DNA from: Phoronis australis
Taxonomy: Eukaryota; Phoronida; Phoronidae
Direction of reading: 5' to 3'
Assembly (NCBI GenBank): GCA_002633005.1
Contig: NMRA01000017.1
Coordinates: 829,740-893,739 of the forward strand
Length of the DNA: 64,000 nucleotides
The notes beneath the pieces are model-generated. The model did not search any database. It was given only the letters and a program-made list of their open reading frames with translations, and was not told where the DNA came from. The translations under genes and the position numbers were made by a program. Positions 10,429 through 21,863 of this stretch are shown here, in pieces. The number at the start of each line of letters is the position of its first letter. Position 1 is the stretch's first letter.

Positions 10429-11725
10429 CTATAATAGAATATTGGATAACCTTTAAATAGTTTTAGTACTTGCAAAACTCGTCTAGCTCTTAAAAACGCT
10501 ATGGTGCATTTACCTTCTTTTAAAACGGGTCAAAGGCATCCGTGTAGTCGCAACAGAATTGGCGTTGCAAATGCTAACATGAATCATGTCAGTATTTAGG
10601 GCGAAAGGACGAAAACTGGTGGCCGAAATGTTGCGAATGTTACTTTTACTGATTGCATTGTCCAATGAAGTGATAATGGCGCTACGGAAACTAGAGATTT
10701 TCGAAAAATCTCATGTTTCCATTGCCATTTTGCAATGAAAAGCCAAATATGTTGCGATTTGAGAAACGTCGTCACTTTGAAACTAATAACATTTCGTTCT
10801 TGTTTAACAACATGTCTTGACATATTTCGCACTCGACACATATTGACGCCGAGGCGATAATGTGTATCGAGTGCGACAATACATTTCGTCAGCCTAGACG
10901 TATATGAGTGAGCGTTCACGGCATACATTGTCGCACCCGCAGGTCTTTTGAAACCCTGAAATGATCGGTCCGAAATGCCTAAGGAACAATTTGAAACCAA
11001 TTTCATCACGATTAAGTCTAAATCAGAAGTTAGCTTTTGTGATGGAAGGCGAGTTTATCTGCTGGCCTTTTAACCGAGTTATTGAATCTCAAAAGCATAC
11101 CCTGCAACAACGACTACGCAACACTTTGCGAGATATCGCCATGTATTTCAAACGAAGCACGTGAATCCTTCAAAATTCTTGTTTGTTCCAGGGAACTCGG
11201 CATGAGGTGGTGTCAAGACCTTGACATCCATACCATTATTGTGCTAAAGTAATGCTGTTCATATAGAATGGGTTGTGAAAACTGCAGTGAATGTTATAGA
11301 GATTTAACTTATAGAGGGTTGGGAGAGCGGTTTGCTGGGCACCATTCAAGCCATAAATCTAGTGTGTATAGGTATTGCCAATCTAACCAGCATGCACACC
11401 AACTCTATTATAGTAATAACGAAGGAATGTAACAAAGAAAAGTTGCAAATAAAGAAGTTCAGGAAAGCAGAGCTTACACTTGGCTGAATGACCAGGTATC
11501 TCCATCTACAAGGGTGGTAGAAAACCTCTGTTCTCACTAACTTTAAACTTGAATGTCTTATCGTCACCTTGAAAGCTTTACTAGTCGACGATGTTTTAAG
11601 AAATAAAGCACAACATTTTGGAGTTTTTAACAGACTGTTCTTCTGACTCTCAGCAGTGAATTTAAGTCATAAAATGAAGTGTCAGTAAACTGCTTTTATA
11701 AGGTAATCACACCTGCATTCACACG
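10429..11725. other. Intron or 5' region of rolling stone copy 2
   Basis: Non-coding. The first 470 bases align with the flank of copy 1. The remainder has only short frames without recognisable domains. Confidence 0.5.
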
Positions 11726-11729
11726 TTAA

Positions 11730-12779
11730 AGGAGAATGCCACCCGATTTAATTAGTCTTTTTACCGTCTTAATCGGTCTATATTCACATCGCCGCATACG
11801 GTCGACTTTACCTCGCTGAGAGGTCTCGCGTTAACCTGTGAGGAAGGTGAGAAACGACGCAGCGACGTCAGTGGTTCATTTGATTTGCAGAGTGAATGCC
11901 GCTGTGTTGCGATGCATCATTCCCGCTTGTCCGCCGATCTATGCAGCTGAGAGAAAAGCGGGTATATCATTTTTTCGACGTCCTCGAGAGTCCAACTGCT
12001 TAGGAAGTGGCTTGCGGTAGTGAAGAATGAAAAGTACACTGTTAATTGCAAGTAGGAGGCCGTGAAACATCTCCGTGTCTGTGGCTGGCAGTCGTCGATA
12101 GTGAGTCTGACGAATGCCAGCTTCAAAGAACTATCCATACGTTCCGTTGCCTGTGCATGTTTACGGCGGAGGTTTAGTTTCCAACTTAAGCTGGTTTATG
12201 TCCGTGATGTCTAGTCAGTCCGGCGGCCGCGACGGACCTGATCGGGTTCCGAGGCACTGGCTGGGATAAGAAGCGTTTTGTGTTCAGAACTGAAAAATTG
12301 CAAGTACAACACACAGCTATCTTTAATTTCTGTATTTCACGGAAGAATTTTTCGAATTTATCATCAAACGCACCGAAACTCCCGCGATCGACCATGATAA
12401 GTTGGCCTACCGAACCTAGGAATCTACACTCTTTTATCGAACTCTGTAGGCTACCGTACGTCCAAATACCTATAAATCCGTAACAGTGAAAGAAAACAAC
12501 ACGTTTGTTCAAGAACTCGATGTATTTATAAGGGTTTTACATCGAAATTTGATGATTTATTGGTGTAAAATGATGCCTTCAAGCGATAAGTTGACACCAG
12601 TAAGCGTGTTGTGAACGGCTGAACAGACTGCGTTCGAACCGATTACGTCATTGGTTAATTTCAACACCTCCGTCTGCCCGTCAGGTGTCAGGTAAAACAA
12701 CTGAACTTTCTGTTATCGAGTGGAGCTACTCGATCTAAACTGATACAAAATAGGTTGTTTTTTTGGGTGGCATTCTCCT
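11730..12779. mobile_element. Non-autonomous DNA transposon with TTAA target sites
   Basis: The ends are exact inverted repeats, AGGAGAATGCCACCC at the left and its reverse complement at the right. Both are directly flanked by TTAA (11726-11729 and 12780-12783). A TTAA duplication is the signature of piggyBac-type transposition. The 1,050-bp interior is richer in GC than its surroundings and holds no frame above about 110 codons and no transposase motif, so the element would need a transposase in trans. It is absent from the equivalent place in tandem unit A. Confidence 0.8.
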
Positions 12780-12783
12780 TTAA

Positions 12784-15700
12784 TACTTGTGAATGGTATG
12801 GTTGCCGTATGCACTTAAAATATCTAAATAAATTTTTGTTTTTAATTAGCCAAACAGGATGAAACGTAGCTATTACAGACACTTGCGATAAGCTCGTGTA
12901 AGAAAAGTGTGACAGCCGTACGTTTAATACTGTAACGCCAAATATCAACTAACTGTGTTCACTTACTACACTGGCATCACGTTTCTCTACAGTAGTTTCC
13001 TTTTTGACAAATGTGAGAGATTTCGAAACATCCATGCTGTTTTCGTGACGTCGGTCATTTCAAAACACGTATTTGTGACGTCATAAATTATGACAGTGAA
13101 GAAAAGGTGTCTGAGTTCATGTCGCAGACACTCATTATTGACGTGGTGGACTTAGGTGGCTCTGCACAGTTAGGCTGCAGCTGCGGCAAATTTGCAGTGA
13201 TAAAAAAAATAATTCTGTGGTTAGATCAGACTTGGGGACAGTTTTGAGGTAGGGGTTCCATGTGGGTGCAGTGAATCTTGTTTGTATTTGACAACATGTT
13301 GGAAATGAGAAAAGAACAATTTCTCGGCTGTAGCTGTACTCTTCTTCAAGATGGCGGCACCGGTTGCATTTGCGTATTGCTGGTTGCGACTGAGAAGACG
13401 GCTGCTATTTCAGGTAACTCACAGACAAGCCAGAATTGCAAATAAAAATTGGTTGAAAGTACTTTTGAACCACATTTTTGCTTTCTCAGCTGACCCTAAT
13501 GTTGGCTTAAGTCATGCATCGGCAGGGAACTGGAAGTTGTGATTTTGGGATGAAAAGTAACAATTATGTCCTTTTGTCCTTTTTTTCTTGGCCCGGCTAA
13601 CTTGCTTTTCATTGGGAGTGAAAAAACAAAAATGTAAGACAGAATAAAGTTTCTGTGCTTATTTGAAGGGCTCGTTTAATGACTCAAAACTTTTCATTCT
13701 TTGCATACAGTCTTCGACATGAGTGGAAACAAAGTGACGAGTCTGTTGTAGTGTGTTTTGACAAACAAAACCCAGTGAGAACTGTTCTGTGCCCCCTTAT
13801 TGTCTCACTACTGTTCCATTATGACAGCAGGAGACGCAATATTCTAAAGCCAATGTTGCCGGTCAGGTGTTGGTTTACCACCTTTGTGTGGGAGCTTTTG
13901 CGTTGGACTGCAGCTGTCCCCGAATTTATGCTGAGAGTCTCGTCACCATACGCAGCGGACAAATTTTGCAGACGATGCGTTCACCAGAAGCTTTATATTT
14001 GAGACCCAAGGACTCTGAGGACAGCCTCCAGTTTGTCCGTTCTTACATTCATTGTCATGGGCACTCATAAGGTAAGGTAAAAATAAATGAATGTGTTTAT
14101 TGCCCTCCCCTGCAGCTAAAGTCGACGAGTTTTTGTTTATTTTGAAAAATCAAAGACGATGTGTTCGGCCCGAAACACTGCTATGGCGAATGGTGTTCAC
14201 GAATCAATTAGATCATGGTTCGTTTCTCTCCTACAAAGGATTTGATTTACCGGTAGTTTGAAATTTTTGAAACTGTTAAAACAAATCTATGGGGTTCTTT
14301 GGGAGACATCGGGTACTGACGTAAGTTTGTGCTGGCAAGATTGAATAGGTTTTCACTCCTGGTTTCACAAAGATATGTCGTAGTGCTTCAAACGTCCCGC
14401 GGACGTTTGGCATCCCTTGCTGTTCCCGAGAATAGAAACTGGGGCCGCCAGACGGAACCGTCAAAGAAATTGGAAATCAGATATGCCATATATTACGTGT
14501 GGGTATGAGTGTACGGCCTCTTACACTGGCGAATATCCGTCCATTATATATTAAAGCTCCCATCTAGTAGAACACAGACGACTCAGAACATGAACTCTTT
14601 CTAGAAATATTGTGTTCCAAATTTGGAACTGTGCTCAAACAGCAGTTGTAGAAAATGTAATTTTGTGTCAACAGTCGATCACTGGACGCCCGTTTTGGTC
14701 TCGATTTTTTTCTGAACCGTGCTTTACGGTCGTGACAGCTGCTGTGAAGATTTCAGTTTGTTTTCATGTCTCGTTTCAATGTAAACATTCTCTAATTTCT
14801 TCTTTCCAATACAATTCAACTTTCTATAAATATACGCATCATCTGAATAATTCAAATGGTGGTTCTTTCATTCTATGAGGAGTTTGGAATCTGATTTAAA
14901 GGTTTGAAACAGACTGTTTGAATTACGAACGCGCAAATAACCCAAACGTAAGAAATAGAGTAATGAAAATGTGCTCCAAATTCATTCTTGTAGAATCTTG
15001 GAAACTTTCAGTAACTTGAAAAAAAATATACTTGGAAAGAATTAATCCTGTGAAGAGAGCGAGACTCGATTTCTTTCTTATTTCTGACGAGATGAGACAT
15101 GTGGTTTATTGCTTTGTGCTAACAGCGGATATGCATGCGCGCACCCAGCCTTCAATATGGGGAGGCTCGAATTGCTGTCGATGTGGACCCTCTGCTGACA
15201 AAATATCGACAGGACTAAAACAAAAACGGGGTACACTGTGCGTCTGCGTCTTTTTAGTGGACTTTTGTCTCGTATCCAAGGAGTTTTTACTTCTCCTGAG
15301 GCGGACCTTTTTGCCCACTTCGCCAAATGGGGGCGCTCTAATGCATGCTTGTGGACTTGTGAAAACATCGAATTATCGTTTCTTATACTGTTTTAATGTA
15401 ATTAGTAAGACACTTTTTGGCTTTGATATAAAACTAGAGTGAATTCTACTTTGAATTCTCAATATCAATGAAAATATGTAGGGATCGTTTCATGCGACGA
15501 GGCTTAATTTAAGGACGTTAAGTGCCTTTTTATTTTCAATGAATTAAGGGTTCAGATTTTAAATGTATTATTAGAAAATGTCAATAGTCAAAGAGGAGCT
15601 CATAATAAAGATAAAATGATAGAAAATGTTACATCTGGGAGTAAAGAACTGCACAAAAATGCAAAAGATTTAGGGACTTTGCAACCGGACGTTGGTCATT

Positions 15701-16255
15701 TATACAATGGAAATGAACAACGAAAGGAAAATGAACGAGTGACGATTCGCTACCTTTGCTTTGACTGTCTACAACACGAGCATTCTCTGTGCGAACACAA
15801 CTTCAAATATCTTGCTTGCCGGTAACATGTACACAATAACTAGTCTGTGTGGCTGTGGATAACTCTGATTTGGTTTGCGTGACCGACTGTGGTCTTCTTT
15901 CTAGTAGACTGCCGAGGCTTGGTTCAGGCATTTCACATTCTTAGCAGGTTTCTCAAAGCTTACTTATCTGTATGGGCTGGGATGCATAATGCTTCAAAAT
16001 TATCCTCTGGAGAAGTATGATTGTCGCATAACGTCAAGTGCATTGTTCAATAACAGTAACGTGACGCTCGTAAATTCGACGTCATTGTGGCTATTCAACG
16101 TATTTTATTACGTTATGCAACTGGCCCTTAATTATGTCTTTGACGTTAGCTGGATTTCCAGCCACTCGTAAAATAGAGAGTGCTTTGAGAGAACGTCAAG
16201 GTAAACTTTTTAAGGCTGGAAACGCATCAAAGCTTTTCAGGGTTAATTGGGCTAA
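12784..16255. other. Non-coding part of tandem unit B
   Basis: This stretch carries the counterparts of 4400-9000 in order, heavily diverged. No gene is recognised. A short frame opening AAGATGGCGGCACCGG at 13346 looks like a start context and is followed by a possible donor (TTTCAG/GTAACT near 13411). No downstream exon could be linked to it, so it is not called. Confidence 0.45.
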
Positions 16256-16814
16256 GGGCTGTTCCAGCAAAATCTGTGTGGGAGGGGGTAAGGCAACTGA
16301 AATAAAAATTTATGGGTGGTTGCGTTTGATTTAAATTCAAAATGACTGGTGGTCGTACTTCAAAAAAATAAAAATTTTCAGGTCGTTGTTGTTTCATTGG
16401 GCCATAAATGTTTGATGGTGGGTAATTTTAGTAAATTTTATAAACAATCCGCACGGAATCAAAAACTGAAACAGAAATGCAACTTGCAAAAAGCTCCGAC
16501 TTTTTCATTCCCTCCGATCTCCTAATCGGCATGCCCATAACACCAGTTAACCACAGGTGATCGAATTTCTCGGTGGCTTATAACCATATATAAGAAACAT
16601 ATGTTTTCTTAGTAATGAATGACGTTAGTGGTGATGCAGGAACAGATAAACTCAAGCGCCTGTGCAGTCAACCACAAGAACAAAAAAAATTACGGGTGGT
16701 TGCATTTCAAAAAATTACGGGTGGTAGGCTGAAGAAATAAATGAAAAATATGGGTGGTGGGTGCAAAAAAAGGTGCCTTTCCCCCTTCCCATACAGATTT
16801 TACTGGAACAGCCC
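16256..16814. mobile_element. PIF/Harbinger-type MITE, copy 1
   Basis: The ends are about 30-base inverted repeats beginning GGGCTGTTCCAG and closing CTGGAACAGCCC. They are flanked by a 3-bp duplication TAA (16253-16255 and 16815-16817). A TWA duplication with G-rich termini is typical of PIF/Harbinger. The body (559 bp) matches 57472-58038 closely along its whole length. No transposase frame is present. The interior repeats the phrase GGGTGGT beside polyadenine runs. Confidence 0.85.
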
Positions 16815-16817
16815 TAA

Positions 16818-18030
16818 GGTTTTTGACTCACAAATTCTTTTTTTCGGTTCGCTTTCTCTTAAAAAGGCAAACAACACAAAGAAACTACGCGTTTCAGGCT
16901 TTCATTCGGGATTTAGTAAACTATGTTTGACGATTGGTCGGTAACCCAAAGTAACGGAAATAAGTGACTCGGTCAACACTGCGTGCTTTACCGTTTCCTC
17001 TAATTTTGCATTCTCTTCAAAAGACTTAGAAGACCGCATTCCGAACTACACACCTAGGAGGTAAACGGTCTCGCTTATAAAGCACTCGGTGTGACAACGA
17101 CATTTTAAACATGGGTATATCATTTACAAAATATTTCTGCCTTAAGTTTGTTAAAATCCACATGGAAAATGTATAATGAGCCTACATACAGACGCCGTCT
17201 TAAAAATGAAAGTCGATCGTTATTGTTATAGCTTTGTCCTACCTTGGCGGGATCTTTCATTTCGCGTGGCATGTTCGAAAAACAATTGTAGAAAGGTCTT
17301 CATATTTTACTGATATTTTCGACAATTCATTTCTGTTACGGGGTGTTGCTCTGGTTGTTACGTTAGTAGGAAAGGCTCTTAATACACTTTGCCGATGTGT
17401 GTGACTCAGCACTTGAGACATCTTTCGCGTCTTCAGAAGCGATAATGAACCACTGTGCGGTTACCATCCTACAACCGGAGACTTGATAAGCGACTCGCAA
17501 TTATAAATTCCATGTCTTAACCGACACCATAAAACAACTGCAGGATTACGCGTTAATCTCTTTTGCTCACGTCATGTTAATGTTCAAGTAAAATGCTTAT
17601 CACATTGATTTATAAATCAAGACATGGGTCTTTAACTTCGTATGGAGAATGATCGTGTCTCAGATCAGAGATTTAGATAGACTAGGTGAGGGTAATCGCA
17701 AAACCGCCAATGTAATCTCAGGGGTAACCAAGGAAAGGTCCATAATATTTATAAGAAAAGCGCTTCGAGAGTATGCTTAGTTGCTGCTCGTCTGCAATAA
17801 AGCGAACAGAGCGAGGATGATCCTTTATTGTCTCCGTTGTCTGGAGAGTGTACGCGTGTTGACACGATGTTAACAATGCAAGGACACATATTTACACCCG
17901 AGATCAGGTCGTCTTCAAGCAGATAATTCGAGGACTTTACTATGGTTTCGTGGTCCATCCAAATGCCATCGTGCTCCAGGTACCAAAACCAGTAGCCCTG
18001 TAGCAGAGCCTACTCAGATACACGTTCGCC
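16818..18030. other. Intergenic, nothing recognised
   Basis: Homology to tandem unit A fades near 17000. Beyond that I see only short chance frames and no repeat termini. Confidence 0.45.
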
Positions 18031-18354
18031 ATGTCCCAGCGCTCTAAGAAAACGAGACGAGGAACCTACATCCTCTCGGCAGCTAGGAAGGCGATAGTTA
18101 ACAAATGGAGAGATAGTGCAAGCGGAACAACTAAGCCGCGGAGGAGCGAATCCGTAGGAAAGTACCTGGCGTTAAAACAGTCAGATGACGAGAATAACAA
18201 TTCTTCATTCGAGCTTGAATCTTTGGCTAGGCCTACTGCGGTGTTGTTACCTCAAGACTTTTTGAAGAGGCCTACATGTTGTCAACTCGTGTTTTACAGG
18301 CGGTTTCCTTTCTCATGGTATGTTATACGAATTTGGATAAAATGTAACTGTTGA
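18031..18354 (+). CDS. Unrecognised open frame, possible exon
   Basis: An ATG-started frame of 107 codons. Its first 85 residues are hydrophilic and basic (opening MSQRSKKTRRGTY, later NKWRDSASGTTKPRRSESVG) and then acidic (QSDDENNNSSFE), a composition more protein-like than its neighbours. The tail after about codon 88 looks untranslated, and a pyrimidine-rich GTTTTACAG near 18299 resembles an acceptor, so any true exon is probably shorter. No family is recognised and no partner exon was found. It could equally be a transposon fragment or chance. Confidence 0.2.
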   Translation: MSQRSKKTRRGTYILSAARKAIVNKWRDSASGTTKPRRSESVGKYLALKQSDDENNNSSFELESLARPTAVLLPQDFLKRPTCCQLVFYRRFPFSWYVIRIWIKCNC

Positions 18355-18359
18355 TTTAC

Positions 18360-21300
18360 TAAGTAGTTTCGGAAACAAAGGTGAGCTAACATGCGTATTG
18401 AAGTGAAGTGTGACCTGAAAAATAATTTACGAAGTTCAGCGCTCCTACTCCTTAATAGTGTTTTTACTGTTGCAATTTATAAACTATTGCTATATTGATA
18501 AATAAGTATATAATATTTATGGGAACTTCAATGAACGATGAAGACTATAGCGGTGGTGTAAATATCCCTAAGCGTTTATTAATTTAATGAAACACCCATG
18601 TTGGCCGTTACGGTTGTCTGCATTGATCAAAAGTGTAATGCTATACTACCCGTGTACTGTGCGAACAGTGGAAATTTCTGCTCTGTCAAGAAGATGTAAA
18701 TCAAATTAAAAAGTTGGTAAAATAAAGTGAGGGACTCGGGCGCCGCTTGCACTTTGCCCAATGTACACAAAGGTACTTGTTAAACATTGTACGCAACGTA
18801 GCAGTTGCTTTAATCTGCTTGACTAACAATAGTAGCATGTTAATCTGTGGACTCGGCATTAAGGAAGTAAACACAATAGAGAAACAGTTGTCTTCCTATG
18901 AACACAGCGACATCACCACCTTGCCGTGAAATGTTCTCACCACAGCACATGCGTCTGACTTTAAAATTGCCATAGGCTGCCAATAAAACAATTTACATCA
19001 TTCTCTAGTTGTCCTTCACTTTCACTATTCAAAATCCTTGTGTTAAGTTCCTTTATGGGCGACTGATGAGCTATACTATGAATGCACACTTGTTAAATCA
19101 CAAAAGTGATGAGACGAGTTATGCAACTAAATGGCTGGGAGTGATCGACAGTGTACAATGGTAAAGCAGGAGGCTATCCTGTGTAGGCGGAGGGAGTGTC
19201 CACTTACGGTGACGCCGGATTCTCCAGTTTGGAACAGTAAAAATATCATTACTTTGTTCCAGGTCAGAGCTTGTACCAAATTTTAGAAAAAGATAATACT
19301 GCATGACCCAGTCAAATTCAAGGAATAGATGCAAGACGTCGAAATTAATCGTGTCCGAAATTCTGGAATTAATGTGATATGACACAAGGGCTACATGTGT
19401 AGGGTTCATTTCAGAAAAATGCGTCCATTAGGCCTCAAATCTATGAGAGTCAATTTTAGAAACCCACTATGGGTCATCAATTTGTGTCTGCCGCTCATGC
19501 ATTCCCGGGTTTTTCTTGCATTGTTTTCATGTTTTAGCTTTGTTTTTGCTTGTGTTTAACCCCCTCTAGTGCTGTAGTGGTGTATAGAGCTACGTATTTC
19601 CTTCATTTCCTTTCTTGTAATAACCTGGCGTTTTTGTTTCTAGGCCAACTAAATGTCTTGTGGTCATTTTGAATATACATACGCCGTTGGACGTTTTTAT
19701 GTTTAGTAAAATAATTCCTTGGTAATTTTGAACACACGACTTGCATTTTTTTAAACATTTACAATTCCTACATCTGCGTCAGTTTTGATGTCCTTTCTCT
19801 AATCGATTTTTTCTTCGGCGTCACCTGTGATACAATTAATTTCGTCTGTTATTTCTGTTTGAGGTAGTGATTTCTGTTCACTAAATGTAAATTTTAATCA
19901 CGTTTCTCCACGTCTTTATTTCCACAGAATGTTATACCTCTAATCGCTTACTTACATCCAGTTTGTTGTTTTGGTAATTTGTTTAATTCGGATGTTTTGC
20001 AGTTAGTACGAAACTGTTCGTACTTTTAATGTGCGAGTTTCTCGAACGGAGCAATCGTAGTGCGGCGACGAAATTTTTAAAAATTAGTAGAACCATCGCT
20101 GCATTACGATGAGTGGTTAAGAACAATCGATAGAGATCTCAAACCTGTGCGGATCTTCCATTTGTTGTGTTCCTCGAAGGATATTTTAAGCGAAGCGTGT
20201 TCCGATGAATGTCTGTAGCTGCTTTCAGCAAGGAGTGAACGTAGAATAGTGGTTATCGGTCGAAAAACTAGCTCCCCAAGCAGAGAATAAGCAACAATAA
20301 TTTAACGTCGCATTCCGAACCATGTAAACACTGATAAATTCAAACGTCAATGACGTTCGACGTGCAATAAAATTACTGTGTGATTGAAAGTGGGTAAATA
20401 AGTAAACTAACATTCACTTATAATCGAATGAGAATGAAAATGTGAGTTTTAATCAATATTAAATTGTACTACTCTCTTTAGTGTCACTGAGCCGCTTTAG
20501 GCCACGTAATTGGCTGAGATTCTTCCTAGTGTTAGACACGACGTACACAAACAAAGCTCTGCAAGTCAATCGCGGTGTGCAGACACTGTGGTCGCATCCG
20601 AGAAAAATAGATGTAGAAAGGGCGGATTTTAAACCAAAACACCTCTTGTAAGCTTAGTCGACGTGTGCCATGAAATTGGTCATTTTGTCGAAAGATTAAA
20701 CTCCTGCTCCAGTTGATGGAGTAAATAGCAGTATTTCCTGATTCCTGTAGTTGTGAGTACGTTTAGTGAGAATATATCTCTTTGAAAAGTAAGATTGAGA
20801 GTGAAGTAACAAATGCGATTGATGACATTCAACAGTTGATTCTAATCTCTCTCGGGTCAGTGATTTTACTTATCAGTTATGCCAGCCCAATAGAACCAGA
20901 ATCCATTGATTTTTCCATTTTATGTGACAAGTACGCGCATTTCTCAACCCGACTAGAATCGACGAAATTGCTAAGTAGGCTACAAAAAATGAAAAGGCTA
21001 ACATTCTGTATATTACTGCAAGTACATCATTTGCCAGACAACTATATGCTATCTGAATTTTTTACACTGTACTACAACTTAATCTCATTGCTTACGTCTC
21101 TTATGTCATAAAAATATTCTGAAATTTGAATACCATGACATAATGGTGTAGTATTTGTAACCAACGTTCATAGTATCACTGGCTCCAGGGACCTCAAAAT
21201 GACGACTACATTTTCTCAGGCATGTACAACTTTCACAAGTTCCATGGAATGAAATTAACTTCTTCTGCATCAGTTTTTAAATTTCCCACACCAGTCCTGT

Positions 21301-21863
21301 TAAAGCTGCCTTCGCCCTGTTTAGATCTCACCAAGACGTATTTGGAGATCTCAAATCGACAGCTGATTTGCGATACTCTTACTTGTTGCTCGTTGTTGTG
21401 TCACGTGACTGACCAATTTTACTGGAATTCCCTGCTTATCATTTTCGATTCTCGGGTCTGACCAAGCCAAATAAAACCGGCGACCTGTTCGCGTACTCTT
21501 TCTTGTTAACAGAAAACAAGCCTTGCTATGCAAAAGGGAAATTTTTTGGCCGATTTTACATGAGTTAACTTCCTGGATTTTCATTCTTTAGCCCTGCTAA
21601 ACAGGGCGTGAAACACCACCTTGTGCTATCGGTGAAAATCGTCGTTACCAACTGCTCTTGACCTGCGCATGTGATCACCTGTGACATTTTGGCAGCGTAA
21701 ACATACTGTTGAATTCTTTCAGTGTGGAAAACACAATTTTTACCAATGAAACCTCTTCCAGATAGTATGTCAGAGAGTTGTATTCTTGTGAGATCTGCTT
21801 GCAACCCCTTACAATTGTATTTCCAGGTTTCATGGCCGACTAAAGCGATCGCGCCGCCTCCTG
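18360..21863. other. Intergenic, nothing recognised
   Basis: A long AT-rich stretch. Open frames reach about 110 codons at most (for example 20782-21111, which opens on a non-ATG codon) and show no domain or splice context. It includes whatever promoter drives the glycosyltransferase gene, but no core promoter motif is clear. Confidence 0.45.

Noticed and set aside
13351-13542. Possible first exon starting MAAPVAFAYCW
   Set aside because: Good start context and a nearby GTAACT, but no downstream exon joins in phase and there is no family similarity.
20782-21111. 109-codon frame on the plus strand
   Set aside because: Opens on TTG, not ATG, and its composition fits AT-rich chance sequence.
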